Shown piece after piece: positions 18,239-27,477 of a DNA stretch of 64,000 nt. A program made the translations under genes and the position numbers. Source of the DNA: Polycladidibacter hongkongensis (lineage in GTDB: Bacteria; Pseudomonadota; Alphaproteobacteria; Rhizobiales; Stappiaceae); contig NZ_LLWC01000022.1 of assembly GCF_001561995.1 (NCBI RefSeq), positions 558,001 to 622,000 of the forward strand. The letters are read 5' to 3'. The stretch's first letter is position 1. The number at the start of each line of letters is the position of its first letter. Under the pieces are notes generated by a model, which was not told where the DNA came from, ran no database searches, and saw nothing but the letters and a program-made list of their open reading frames with translations.

Positions 18239-18706
18239 ATGAACCAAAAAAGAGCGGCTCTCCTAATTGCCCTCCTCATCGGCTCTACAGGGTTTGGTGA
18301 GGCAAAGGTGCCCGCGCAAGGCGAACTCCAGTTCAGCCTTTCCAACACGCTTGGCATAACCAACGATGGCCGCCCCATTCCCAGCCTCACTTCCGCTTGC
18401 GAGGAGGCTGGCGCGCATTTTCTCTTCCAAACTGTCGCCGTCCAGTATCGGATCGGCAACAACAGCCCTTCTTCTGCCACAATGCATCTTGCCGGAGAGA
18501 AGGTTGCTCTGCGCCCATTAAAGCTGGCTGGCACACATACGTTTATCGCAACTGGCTTGCCCAAGGCTTTCGTCCGGCAAAACGTAAAAGTGCTGTTTTT
18601 TTCTATCTCCGGCGCGCTCAACCACCCGTCGGTTGGCCTACATCTGCAATACACTGCCAACGAGCGCTGCTACCTTGGCTCGACACCTCTTGGTATCTCT
18701 CACTAG
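18239..18706 (+). CDS. Small secreted hypothetical protein
   Basis: A 155-residue protein with a signal peptide (NQKRAALLIALLIGSTGFGEA, cut near EAK). The mature part is beta-rich, with two likely disulfide cysteines (SACEEAG and NERCYLG). I do not recognise a family. The start at ATG 18239 gives a clean signal peptide. It is transcribed divergently from uvrB and shares the intergenic region with its LexA box, so SOS effects on it are possible. Confidence 0.65.
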   Translation: MNQKRAALLIALLIGSTGFGEAKVPAQGELQFSLSNTLGITNDGRPIPSLTSACEEAGAHFLFQTVAVQYRIGNNSPSSATMHLAGEKVALRPLKLAGTHTFIATGLPKAFVRQNVKVLFFSISGALNHPSVGLHLQYTANERCYLGSTPLGISH

Positions 18707-18721
18707 ACGTGCATCAAAATG

Positions 18722-18750
18722 AAAAAGGCGCCCTGCTTGCAAGGCGCCTT
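18722..18750 (-). terminator. Intrinsic terminator of the FadL-like gene
   Basis: AAGGCGCC (18725-18732) pairs with GGCGCCTT (18743-18750). On the minus strand a five-T run follows. The symmetric A/T flanks may also stop the convergent secreted-protein transcript. Confidence 0.82.
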
Positions 18751-18775
18751 AACAGTAATTTGCCAAATACCGAGC

Positions 18776-20017
18776 TTAGAACTTCAACTTCAGCTTACTG
18801 TTAACCGCAAAGTTCCACGAACCATCGTAGTCGTAGGTAGTTGTTGAGGTGCTTTCTGTCCCACGGCTTTTAGAATCGATCACAATCTTGTTGTTCTTAC
18901 TCGCTGTCTTGTAGATAGCAGAACCACCAAGCGATACGGTCGCCTTTTCGTTTAGATCGTAAGAAACACCGGATCCAATCGCATAAGTGTCAGAGTAAGC
19001 ACCGCCAATGCCTTTGTCCCATGTCAGGCTCGCGCCAACACCGAATTTCTCACTTAGCTTGTGCTTGACAAAGCCGCGCACCGTCCAACCATCAGAATAT
19101 CCGAGCCGACGGATACGATAATCGCCATTCGCAAAATCAACTTTAAGAGATGACAATCGGCTCCAGTTCATCCACTTGGCATCAACACCAACAAGCCAAC
19201 CCGGGGCGACGCCAGATTGCAGTGCAATCTCGACGGACTCAGGCAGTGTTATTGACGCTGTTCCTGGTGTTCTTGACGTGCCAAAAATTCGGTCACCCGC
19301 CAAACCAACATCTACTGCAGAATCATAGGAAATCATTGCACGCAGCGCATACTCGGGGATTTCGTAGGCCGCACCGGCACGCCAACCAACACCAAGATCG
19401 TCTGAGCTGAAGTCAATCGTCGCAAGATAATCGCGTCCAGGAGGCACTGGTATACCAGCACCCGCCGCAACTGTGCCATTCACAAATGTTGTCGAAAGAT
19501 AATCAATGGTCGTTGTGCGCAAGCCACCAAACACCCGCAAATTGTTGCTCTCGCCCAGCGCAAACTTATAGGCACAGGTCGCATCAATCCCTAAGCTATC
19601 TGCATCTGTGCTGTCGATCTGGTAGCGACCTGCCCAAGTGGTGGAGAACTTCTCGCCGATAATCCAAGGATTATGTAGCTTCGCCATACAGTCAACATTG
19701 TCAACGATCTGAGCCTTAACACTTAACCCGTAGGTCCACACATTTGGTGTCATAGACGAAGAACTGTCGCCGGAAAGCGGTCCCAGGACACCATTTCCCG
19801 GAACATCTAGGTTACCTGCTGGACCTGCAAACAGCTGCCCCTTGGCGTTCTTCACATTTACATTACGATCAACGTAGGTGTAGCTGCCTTCCACGGCGAA
19901 TTTGCTGTCATCAAACAGCATAGAAAACGAGCCAAGGCCTTGCGTATCATAGCCACCTGCAAGCGCTGCGGTGCTACCCAGCACTACCAGCGAGGATGCT
20001 GCGAGAATTCTTTTCAT
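18776..20017 (-). CDS. FadL-family outer-membrane transporter
   Basis: A 413-residue outer-membrane beta-barrel of the FadL/OmpP1/TodX type, which carries hydrophobic compounds such as long-chain fatty acids across the outer membrane. A signal peptide (MKRILAASSLVVLGSTAALA) precedes a 14-strand barrel with alternating residues. It ends in the typical C-terminal aromatic residue (NSKLKLKF). The start ATG 20017 follows a GGGGG tract. It has its own terminator, and no fatty-acid genes are adjacent. Confidence 0.83.
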   Translation of the reverse strand: MKRILAASSLVVLGSTAALAGGYDTQGLGSFSMLFDDSKFAVEGSYTYVDRNVNVKNAKGQLFAGPAGNLDVPGNGVLGPLSGDSSSSMTPNVWTYGLSVKAQIVDNVDCMAKLHNPWIIGEKFSTTWAGRYQIDSTDADSLGIDATCAYKFALGESNNLRVFGGLRTTTIDYLSTTFVNGTVAAGAGIPVPPGRDYLATIDFSSDDLGVGWRAGAAYEIPEYALRAMISYDSAVDVGLAGDRIFGTSRTPGTASITLPESVEIALQSGVAPGWLVGVDAKWMNWSRLSSLKVDFANGDYRIRRLGYSDGWTVRGFVKHKLSEKFGVGASLTWDKGIGGAYSDTYAIGSGVSYDLNEKATVSLGGSAIYKTASKNNKIVIDSKSRGTESTSTTTYDYDGSWNFAVNSKLKLKF

Positions 20018-20474
20018 TCGTGCCCCCAAAATCGCGCAGCCAACCCTGCGCTTCATTTGATCCATCCCCGCGTGCACGACGCCATGCCTTGCAGCCCCAA
20101 TTGCGTGTCTGGACAATCTCTAGTTGTTTATCATTGGCGTTAATGCCAACTTCTATTCAGCTAGCTAAATTTAATAAATACCATTTTCTAAGGGTCAATA
20201 CCTACAAAGGGGCAGGTTACGTAAACGAGAGCAGACATTGCGCGGTAGCTTGGTGCACAACAAACACTCTTATCTTTCCGGTTTTCGGGAAATATCTATA
20301 ATTTTCTATAGGTTATTTTGGCTTTTATGCAAACTGCAAAAAAAATTGGGGGGATCATTTCGCTTTCCAGCACCCTCAAAAACAAGTTGTGCAGAAATTA
20401 CAGTAAAACTGGTCCAGTTGCACAAATACAACGCATACCCTAGGGGAACACCTTAGAATTTAAGGGTCCATATA
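20018..20474. other. Gene-free region upstream of the FadL-like gene
   Basis: About 450 bases, AT-richer than its surroundings, between the minus-strand FadL-like gene and the end of the DUF1624 gene. It should hold the FadL promoter. I see no convincing gene or strong hairpin. Confidence 0.4.
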
Positions 20475-21239
20475 TTAGAGATAAAGAATACGAGCGAAGC
20501 AATACACGATTCCATAAAGCAGCGGTTGATGAACTAGATAGACCAACAATGAATGCCGCCCCGCCAACGCCACCACCCGCATGAACCGCCAATTCTTAGC
20601 AAGTGTCGACCCGCTAACTTCAGTCGGTAACCTGATTACCTTTGCCGCTGATACACCAAATAGGAGCAATGCAAACCAAGGAAACACGGGCACAAAATCG
20701 ACAGTGCCGTACACGGGCTCAGACAACCCAATCCAAAACAAATAGGAAGCATAGCTGGCCAGAACATCAGGCAGCACCAGCGAAATGGACCAAACAATAA
20801 CAGCGGCCACACTCGCCCAATACCAACGGATCCATAAGAATGGCAAGCACAACAACGAGCCCACTGCGATTGCATGCAATATTCCAAATCGCACCATAAA
20901 CGCGCCAAATGCAAAATATGTCGCCAAGGAAATCGCCGCAGCGGCGCAACCAATCTTAGCCAAACGCCACCAATACCGCCTCCACCCAAAAGGGCTTCGC
21001 GATGCCGAAATAGCAAGTGAGAACCCTGAAAGAAACAGAAAACTTCCAGCGATTATTTGCGCAAACAACACCCAGCCCGCACCTGATTGCACGGGCCAAG
21101 CAACAAAACCGAAATACTGCAAATCCCAACTAAAGTGAAAAAACAGCATCAAAGCCAGAGCACAGCCCCGCGCCAAATCAAGCGCAAACAAGCGTTTATC
21201 CTTGCTAACATCTACCATTTTCATCACATCTGCTGGCAT
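20475..21239 (-). CDS. DUF1624 / heparan-alpha-glucosaminide acetyltransferase-like membrane protein
   Basis: A 254-residue integral membrane protein with about seven helices (PF07786). The N-terminal signature is ALDLARGCALALMLFFHFSWDLQYFG, here shown as LARGCALALMLFFHFSWD. HSLLVYLVHQPLLYG lies near the C-terminus and carries the conserved histidines. The family is related to membrane acyltransferases that modify sugars, but bacterial substrates are unknown. ATG 21239 follows GAGG at good spacing. Confidence 0.85.
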   Translation of the reverse strand: MPADVMKMVDVSKDKRLFALDLARGCALALMLFFHFSWDLQYFGFVAWPVQSGAGWVLFAQIIAGSFLFLSGFSLAISASRSPFGWRRYWWRLAKIGCAAAAISLATYFAFGAFMVRFGILHAIAVGSLLCLPFLWIRWYWASVAAVIVWSISLVLPDVLASYASYLFWIGLSEPVYGTVDFVPVFPWFALLLFGVSAAKVIRLPTEVSGSTLAKNWRFMRVVALAGRHSLLVYLVHQPLLYGIVYCFARILYL

Positions 21240-21396
21240 TGCTTCCTCTTTCCTTCACTTGGTGTCCGCCTCACGCCAGCGTAGTCATCCACACTGAATT
21301 ACCCAGCCATTCACCATGCCCCCGAAACCGAAGGGTTTTCAATCACCCCATTTCAAAGAAGATACGTAAATAGCGCAACGTAACAGCCAGCAAAAT

Positions 21397-22389
21397 ATGC
21401 CTCGCCCTCAGAACAGATCACCGCGTGTCCTCCTAGCTCTAATCTGGCCCTTCTTAGTCGCCGTGATAATGCTTGGCTTTCCAGCAGCGACACTAGGCGC
21501 AAACACGCAAATCGTGCCGCCCGGAAATCGGCATGCAGAACAACCGCCTATCCCTGGGATATCGCGCAAACGCACCCAGCAGCGCGCCAGTTCATTTGAA
21601 CAAAAGTTTCAAAGCACCCTTGCCATGATCAATCGAGACCGCGCACTTCGCAGGCAGATAGCTGAAGTAGCTAGTCTTTATGATATTGATTCAATACATA
21701 TTTTAGGTGCTATCGTTGGCGAGCACACATATAATTATGATATTTTGGATACAGCCCAATCCTATTTTATGAAAGCACTAAGTTACTCCGGATTGCCAAT
21801 TGCTTTCACGTACAAAGGGGAAAACATCTCGGAGTTTATCAAAAGGCCTGAGCTGGCTCAGTGCCGCCAAGCAGAAGACTCAGCCACCCATTGGGGGTGC
21901 ATTGAAACCGTCTGGCGTAAGAGGTTTGCAGGCAAAACAGTCGCGGGCAAAACCTTCGAGCCAATTTCACTGCAACGCGCCTTTTTTCGTCCCCTCTTTG
22001 CAGGTCAAAGCTTTGGGATCGGGCAATTAACCCCGCTGACCGCCTTAAAAGCGGACACAATAACAACAAGAATTAGCGGCTTTTCTCCCCTTAACCTGGA
22101 TCAGCCAAAAGAGATTTATCGCCGCGTAATGGATCCGCAAACGTCGCTGCACTACACAGCAGCCACTCTAAAAATGGCAATTCGCGCCTATTTGCGACAT
22201 GCAAACACTGATATCTCAAAAAACCCCGGCATCACCGCAACACTCTACAACCTTGGGAGCCCTCAAATGCGCGCAGTAGCCTTTGCAAAAAGAAAGAGGA
22301 AAAGCCCGTCCGCCCTTCCTCAAGAAAATTACTACGGTTGGCTCGTTAATGATCGGATCGAAGACCTAGAAGCGCTGTTGCGGCGCTAG
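21397..22389 (+). CDS. DUF1402 family exported protein, lytic-transglycosylase-like
   Basis: A 330-residue protein with an N-terminal signal or anchor (LALIWPFLVAVIMLGFPAAT). A DUF1402 domain (PF07182) covers residues ~60-330. The motifs GAIVGEHTYNYD, SFGIGQLTPLTAL and ITATLYNLGSP match the E...GIGQL...NLG pattern of the lysozyme-like transglycosylase fold. A role in cell-wall turnover is therefore plausible but not shown. It ends one base before the convergent MBL hydrolase gene. Confidence 0.83.
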   Translation: MPRPQNRSPRVLLALIWPFLVAVIMLGFPAATLGANTQIVPPGNRHAEQPPIPGISRKRTQQRASSFEQKFQSTLAMINRDRALRRQIAEVASLYDIDSIHILGAIVGEHTYNYDILDTAQSYFMKALSYSGLPIAFTYKGENISEFIKRPELAQCRQAEDSATHWGCIETVWRKRFAGKTVAGKTFEPISLQRAFFRPLFAGQSFGIGQLTPLTALKADTITTRISGFSPLNLDQPKEIYRRVMDPQTSLHYTAATLKMAIRAYLRHANTDISKNPGITATLYNLGSPQMRAVAFAKRKRKSPSALPQENYYGWLVNDRIEDLEALLRR

Positions 22390-22390
22390 A

Positions 22391-23056
22391 TTATATTAAA
22401 AATGGGTTAGACGCGCGTTCCTCCCCGAATGTGGAGGCCTCGCCATGGCCAGGCAAAAACGCAACATCATCTCCCAGGGGCAACAGCTTATCCTTTATCG
22501 AAGCAATCAAAGTCGCATGATCTCCACCTGGAAGGTCAGTTCGCCCCACCGATCCGGCGAACAACACATCTCCGCTGATCGCCAATTTCATTTGCGGCTG
22601 ATAGAATACGACATGCCCCAGCGAGTGTCCCGGTGTGTGCAATACATCAAAGTCTAGCCCTGCAATTGTCACGCTGTCCCCCTCTTCCAACCATCGATTG
22701 GGCGACACAGTGCGCAAGCCCTCAACACCAAACTGCTTGGACTGCTCTTCAACACGTGCAATCAGTGGCTCATCGGCCTTATGCGGCCCCTCTACGTCAA
22801 CCCCAAGCTTCTCTGCAAGCTCAGCGGCACCGCCAACATGATCGAGGTGCCCATGAGTGAGCAAGATTCGCTCGACATCAACGCCCAAATGCGCCACAGC
22901 ATCGAGCAAAACATCCACATCCCCCCCAGGATCAATCACAACCCCTTTTTTGGTTGCAGGGCTAAATATGATGCTACAGTTCTGCTGAAACGGTGTCACT
23001 GGCACCACAGAAATCTGCAGGTTTGGCTGCACATCTGCAGAATTATCCTGTTCCAT
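22391..23056 (-). CDS. MBL-fold metallo-hydrolase, glyoxalase II-like
   Basis: A 221-residue metallo-beta-lactamase-fold enzyme. It has the metal motif LTHGHLDHVGG, plus HTPGHSLGHV, SGDVLF and PGHGEAS, which supply the other ligands. Its short form resembles the YcbL type of glyoxalase II, which hydrolyses S-lactoylglutathione. Persulfide dioxygenase-like activity is an alternative. ATG 23056 follows GGAG at 6-base spacing. Confidence 0.87.
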   Translation of the reverse strand: MEQDNSADVQPNLQISVVPVTPFQQNCSIIFSPATKKGVVIDPGGDVDVLLDAVAHLGVDVERILLTHGHLDHVGGAAELAEKLGVDVEGPHKADEPLIARVEEQSKQFGVEGLRTVSPNRWLEEGDSVTIAGLDFDVLHTPGHSLGHVVFYQPQMKLAISGDVLFAGSVGRTDLPGGDHATLIASIKDKLLPLGDDVAFLPGHGEASTFGEERASNPFLI

Positions 23057-23421
23057 GAACAACTCCATTTATTGATGGTTGCCTCCGGCTATATCATGGA
23101 GCGCACCCTAACCTCTAGTCTCCAAAGCAAAATTTGAGATCTAGACACCCCAACGAGATCTATACTGCAATTTGCATACGAAATTTTTTCTCTCCAAAGA
23201 CATTAGTGAGAAGATTTTCATCAAACTGAAATACTCGCAACGCCCGCCCCCAAATTATGTAGGGTTTTGCAACAATTACCTCTCATTTTACTTGCCGCCA
23301 TACCAATTTACAATTTAGTATGCTTGAGAGCTATCGTTGGCGAACGTAAATATGCGCCTTTAAATTGCAATGGGCAACGTTGAAGTTCACGCGACAGCTA
23401 GCAAACCTGTCAAGATTATCT

Positions 23422-23488
23422 GCTACCCCTAAGATAGCGGGTAGCCTTAGCGTTATTTGATGTGCAGTGACTGTCTTCTGACACTGCA
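23422..23488 (+). promoter_or_regulatory. Structured leader of the cold-shock-domain gene
   Basis: Two hairpins precede the cold-shock gene. GCTACCC (23422-23428) pairs with GGGTAGC (23439-23445), and TGCAGTG (23463-23469) with CACTGCA (23482-23488). The second ends right at the GGAAAGG ribosome site. Such leaders can respond to temperature; this is inference. The rest of the 450-base region from 23057 should hold promoters for both flanking genes. Confidence 0.5.
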
Positions 23489-23505
23489 GGAAAGGCGATA
23501 TTGTA

Positions 23506-24210
23506 ATGCATAATGGGAATTCGGGTCGTCGCCCGCGTAACAAACGGGGCGGCAAGCGCGAATTTGGGGCTCCGCAAGAGTTCGGAATTGAATTTGGTGC
23601 ACCAGGCTTTTTGCAAGAACCAGTAGAGCAAGCTGGCGCCCAATGGGATAACCCGACACATGATGGCGGCTCAAACCAGTATGGCGATCGTGGCGCCTTT
23701 TCTGGCACACAGCAATCTCATAGCGAGCACACAAGTAGAGGCTACCCTCCGCGCAACGGCTTCAACAATGGCGCCCGTGGTCATCATGGCGGTGATAACA
23801 GCACCTATCGCGCCGGTGGCGGCTATGGTGGAGGAGACCGAGGCGGCTATGGCAACGGCGGCGGCGATGATCGCGGCGGTTATGGCAACGGTGGTGGTCA
23901 AGGCAATAACGGGGGCTTTCGCCGCAACTATCCTCCGGTAGAGCGTGGCCCGCGCCAATACGGCACTGTCAAATTCTTTAAGCTGGACAAAGGCTTCGGC
24001 TTCATCACACCGGATGAAGGTGCAAATGACGTGTTTGTACACATTTCAGCTGTAGAGCGATCCGGCCTTGGCAACTTGGAAAGCGGTCAGCGGATTTCAT
24101 TCGAAACCGAACCTGATCGCCGAGGCAAAGGGCCAAAAGCCGTTGAACTCCGCCTAGAGCCCGCACAGCCAGTGGACGAACAGCACCTACAAGAAGAACC
24201 TGCGGACTAA
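23506..24210 (+). CDS. Cold-shock-domain protein with a long Gly/Arg-rich N-terminal region
   Basis: A 234-residue protein. Residues ~150-215 form a cold-shock domain with both RNA-binding motifs (GTVKFFKLDKGFGFI and DVFVHI). It is preceded by ~145 disordered residues rich in Gly, Arg, Asn and Tyr. These include RRPRNKRGGKREFG, two EFGAP copies, and a repeat GGYGNGGGDDRGGYGNGGG. This resembles RGG/GY-rich tails of RNA-binding proteins and suggests RNA binding or condensate formation (inference). Typical Csp proteins have ~70 residues. A hairpin leader and a terminator flank it. Confidence 0.88.
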   Translation: MHNGNSGRRPRNKRGGKREFGAPQEFGIEFGAPGFLQEPVEQAGAQWDNPTHDGGSNQYGDRGAFSGTQQSHSEHTSRGYPPRNGFNNGARGHHGGDNSTYRAGGGYGGGDRGGYGNGGGDDRGGYGNGGGQGNNGGFRRNYPPVERGPRQYGTVKFFKLDKGFGFITPDEGANDVFVHISAVERSGLGNLESGQRISFETEPDRRGKGPKAVELRLEPAQPVDEQHLQEEPAD

Positions 24211-24228
24211 CACAAGGTCTGTAAACAA

Positions 24229-24257
24229 GAAAGGCGGCATCACCAGCTGCCTTTTTT
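24229..24257 (+). terminator. Terminator after the cold-shock-domain gene
   Basis: AAAGGCGGC pairs with GCTGCCTTT (one mismatch), followed by a T-run ending at 24257. It is placed 19 bases after the stop codon. Confidence 0.75.
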
Positions 24258-24336
24258 GTTTGACACCGAAAGCTGAAACCCAGTAGTGCGGAGCACACTC
24301 AGGCAATCGTCTGTGTTTGACAACGGCAAGGCTCCC

Positions 24337-25197
24337 ATGAACTATCGTCATATCTACCACGCTGGTAACATCGGTGATGTGCTTAAACACATTACCCAGA
24401 CCCTGATCATTGAGTATCTCAAGAAAAAGCCTGCTCCGTTTCGCGTATTCGACACGCATGCAGGCATTGGCATCTACGATCTATCAAGTGAGCAAGCCCA
24501 AAAGACCGGTGAGTGGCAAAAAGGGGTAGCCCTAGTCTTACAAGCGATAGAGGCTCAAACCATTCCGCCTCAGGTGCACCAACTCTTGTCCCCTTGGCTC
24601 GAAGTCGTCAACCAGCTAAATCCGCAGGGAAATCTGGAAACATATCCCGGCTCTCCCGAGCTTGCCAAAAGATTGCTGCGCAAAGAAGATCGCCTCACCC
24701 TAACAGAGTTGCACCCAGCCGATTTTGCAAGCCTAAAAGAAACCTACGGCAATGATAAGAAAATCAAGGTCATAGAGTTGGACGCATGGCTGGCACTTGG
24801 GAGCTTCTTGCCACCAAAAGAGCGACGCGGTCTTGTGCTAATCGATCCTGCATTTGAGGTAGAGGACGAATTCTCGCGCCTCACAGACGGATTAAGTCGT
24901 GGCTACAAAAAATGGCAAACCGGCGTATATGCAGCTTGGTACCCTGTAAAGAACCAGAGATCCGTTGCCAACATGGTGCTATCCCTAGCTGAGCAAGGTG
25001 TGCGCAACGTACTGCGCCTGGAACTCTCCGCCGGACGTATCTCTCCTGACGCGCCAATGAAATCAAGCGGCATGTTGATCATCAACCCACCCTACACACT
25101 CAAAACTCAAATGGAACTATTACTTCCATGGCTTTGTCAAGCAACCTCAGAAAATGAAGGGGCATATTTTGAGGTAGAACAAGTTATAGAGGAGTAA
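24337..25197 (+). CDS. rlmJ: 23S rRNA (adenine2030-N6)-methyltransferase RlmJ
   Basis: RlmJ methylates A2030 of 23S rRNA using S-adenosylmethionine. The 286-residue protein starts with the family hallmark MNYRHIYHAGNIGDVLKH. It has the cofactor loop FDTHAGIGIYDL and YPGSPELAKRLLR. The catalytic motif IV, usually DPPY or DPPF, reads LIDPAFE here. That alanine substitution is noted as a finding. ATG 24337 is chosen because the family starts exactly there. Confidence 0.93.
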   Translation: MNYRHIYHAGNIGDVLKHITQTLIIEYLKKKPAPFRVFDTHAGIGIYDLSSEQAQKTGEWQKGVALVLQAIEAQTIPPQVHQLLSPWLEVVNQLNPQGNLETYPGSPELAKRLLRKEDRLTLTELHPADFASLKETYGNDKKIKVIELDAWLALGSFLPPKERRGLVLIDPAFEVEDEFSRLTDGLSRGYKKWQTGVYAAWYPVKNQRSVANMVLSLAEQGVRNVLRLELSAGRISPDAPMKSSGMLIINPPYTLKTQMELLLPWLCQATSENEGAYFEVEQVIEE

Positions 25198-25330
25198 CCT
25201 GCCCCCAAACTCGTTGATCTGAAATCTGCAGGATTGCTCTTAAACGTCGCGCCCATCACACTTGTAGCATCGCGGTTCTTTGAAACTGCTCAATCTCCTG
25301 TTGCTAAAGGCAGACTGCAAGAGAGCAATC

Positions 25331-25786
25331 ATGCGCACACCCATATTTACAATTGCATTCCTATCGGCAACTATCGTCGTGCCCCTTGCCGGTCATGAAC
25401 TTCATGCAGCGGACATGCCCGCAAACACGCCGCAACTCTCAAAAGAGTATAGCAACCTGCCGGCTTGCGCAGATGAATCTGTTGCACGAGCCGTAGCGCG
25501 GCAAATCAGTCGCGCAGACACATTCTATTACAATGGCAGAACACTACAACAAGTCTACCACCCAGCAGATCAAGGGCTTGAACGCTATCCAGAAAGCAGT
25601 ATCACACGGCGTAACTGCAGCGCGACGGCTCTCCTCTCGGATGGCAGCACGTACCCTCTCTTCTACCGCATTGTTGAGGATCAAGGAATATTTGGCATAT
25701 CTTGGGGGGTTGAGGCCTGTTTAAGCGGATTGGACAAGTTTCACGTCTACAATGCAGCATGCCGGAGCATTCGAAGAAACATGTAG
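25331..25786 (+). CDS. Conserved secreted protein of unknown function
   Basis: A 151-residue protein with a signal peptide (MRTPIFTIAFLSATIVVPLA, cut near HAADM). Four cysteines (ACADES, RRNCSAT, EACLSG, NAACRS) probably form two disulfides. Pattern RRNCSATALLSDG...YRIVEDQGIFGISWGVEAC resembles small secreted proteins common in Hyphomicrobiales, but no function is known. ATG 25331 has GAGAG upstream. The GST gene follows 71 bases later in the same direction. Confidence 0.75.
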   Translation: MRTPIFTIAFLSATIVVPLAGHELHAADMPANTPQLSKEYSNLPACADESVARAVARQISRADTFYYNGRTLQQVYHPADQGLERYPESSITRRNCSATALLSDGSTYPLFYRIVEDQGIFGISWGVEACLSGLDKFHVYNAACRSIRRNM

Positions 25787-25857
25787 AACAATGGTTGCAT
25801 AGACTCAAAGATAGCTGTTTACTCCTTACCGCTCTCGATAAAGAAACTGGAGAAACA

Positions 25858-26469
25858 ATGCTTACCTTAAGGTCATCTGCTGCTTCACCATTTGGTAGAA
25901 AAATTAAAATTGCTGCAAAAACACTGAGTCTTTATGACCAGATTACCATCGAGAGTGCCAATACTGCGGACCCTGAAGATACACTGCGCAAGCAAAACCC
26001 ACTTGGAAAAATTCCCGTTCTCATCTTGGAAAATGGGAAAACGCTGTACGACAGTCGTGTCATCCTTGAGTATATTGATCATCTTTCCGGGGGGAACAAA
26101 CTTCTTCTCAATGGTGCCGCCCGCTTCGATGCCTTAACCCTGCAGGCACTCGCAGATGGGATTTGCGATGCCGCGATCTTGATTGTTATGGAAGAGCGCA
26201 TGCGCAAACCAGAGGAACGCAGCGAGCTGGTAACAGACTATCAGCGCCAGAAAATCAACCGCGCGCTGGCTCACCTTGCCACCAACCCACCCGAAAGTTT
26301 GGGGAAGGCAACCCCAAATGTGGGGCAAATCGCTCTAGCCTGCGCTCTGGGTTATTTGGATCTACGTCTCGATGGCTTTTGGCGCGCTGACAACCCAAAT
26401 CTGGTTTCATGGCTAAATGACTTCAGCCAAAAAGTACCTGCATTTGATGAAACCAGAATGCCAAGCTAA
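25858..26469 (+). CDS. Glutathione S-transferase family protein
   Basis: A 203-residue protein. The thioredoxin-fold N-terminal domain begins LRSSAASPFGRKIKIAA, where Ser residues could act on glutathione. It includes the cis-proline KIPVL and the DSRVILEYID glutathione-binding loop. The all-helical C-terminal domain (res ~85-203) carries NVGQIALACALGYLDLR. The substrate is unknown. ATG 25858 follows GGAG at 5-base spacing. Confidence 0.9.
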   Translation: MLTLRSSAASPFGRKIKIAAKTLSLYDQITIESANTADPEDTLRKQNPLGKIPVLILENGKTLYDSRVILEYIDHLSGGNKLLLNGAARFDALTLQALADGICDAAILIVMEERMRKPEERSELVTDYQRQKINRALAHLATNPPESLGKATPNVGQIALACALGYLDLRLDGFWRADNPNLVSWLNDFSQKVPAFDETRMPS

Positions 26470-26503
26470 AAGACCGCCCGCCTTTCAAGCTTTCACAGGG
26501 CGC

Positions 26504-26543
26504 AAAGGGGCGCTTGTGCCCATAAAAACACAGGCGCCCCTTT
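26504..26543. terminator. Inverted repeat between convergent GST and Omp genes
   Basis: AAAGGGGCGC (26504-26513) pairs perfectly with GCGCCCCTTT (26534-26543), with GTG/CAC inside the loop. T-runs are short on both strands, so it is a likely but not ideal bidirectional terminator. Confidence 0.65.
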
Positions 26544-26578
26544 CAAAAAATAAAGGAGGAATATTGAGCGTTTGCCCT

Positions 26579-27232
26579 TTAGAACTTGTAGGACATGCCA
26601 GCGCGAACCAAGTTTTCGTTAAGTTTCGAAGTTTCTGTTCCTGACGTCAAATCAAACTTCTGTTTGCCAAAATCTTGATAGGCATACTCAATGCGGGTTG
26701 TCAGGTTCTCTGTCAGCGCATGTTCAACACCCGCACCAATAACATACCCTACAGCATTTTTACTGTCTTTCGCGCCAGCATCACTTGCCGTGAATTGCGC
26801 AAATGCAACACCACCGGTACCATAAAACAAAGTACGGTCAACTGCATAGCCCGCCCGTGCACGTAGACTACCATTCCAGTCCGAGCTAAGCTTAGACCCA
26901 GATACCTTGTTGTTTATGTCGTTGTATTGGATATCCGCCTCGGCACCCAGCACCACATTTGGGCTCACCATAAAGTTATAGCCGCCATGAACACCAACTG
27001 AAACACCATTGGTGTTGTCGTCCAGCGCGCCGACAGTGGCCCCTTTGGCATCAACACCTGCAAAAGACCACCCGGCATTCACACCAGCATAGGCACCAGC
27101 CCAATTATACCCTTGAACAGTGACCGGCACATCATAGACAACTTGCGGCACTTCTTGCGGCAAGTCAGCCGCCATTGCAGACGTCGCAATCAAACCAAAA
27201 GCGAGGGCAGAAACAGTGGTAGTACGCAGCAT
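26579..27232 (-). CDS. Omp25/31-type outer-membrane beta-barrel protein
   Basis: A 217-residue outer-membrane protein with a signal peptide (LRTTTVSALAFGLIATSAMA). It forms an eight-strand OmpA-like barrel. The N-terminal NWAGAYAGVNAGWSF, the central RARAGYAVDRTLFYGTGGVAFA, and the C-terminal RAGMSYKF with final Phe are typical of the Omp25/Omp31 group of Hyphomicrobiales. ATG 27232 follows GGAG at 6-base spacing. These are abundant surface proteins in related bacteria. Confidence 0.9.
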   Translation of the reverse strand: MLRTTTVSALAFGLIATSAMAADLPQEVPQVVYDVPVTVQGYNWAGAYAGVNAGWSFAGVDAKGATVGALDDNTNGVSVGVHGGYNFMVSPNVVLGAEADIQYNDINNKVSGSKLSSDWNGSLRARAGYAVDRTLFYGTGGVAFAQFTASDAGAKDSKNAVGYVIGAGVEHALTENLTTRIEYAYQDFGKQKFDLTSGTETSKLNENLVRAGMSYKF

Positions 27233-27477
27233 TAAACTCTCCATTAAAACGAGTTAGAAAGAACAAAGCCCACCCACCAGCAGGCTTGCCTTTCGACGAA
27301 GAGAGTTGTCGCCCCGTAATCGGGCCAAACCAGTCAATAAAAATGAACTTTCGAAGACAAATTGCGGCTTTTGTGCGATACCATCAGCAACCCATTGATT
27401 TTTCAGGCATGCCCTGCACATTTATAGTGTTTCATACACACTCAAAGCCGCAAAACTGTGACGAGGCCATGTTTTCT

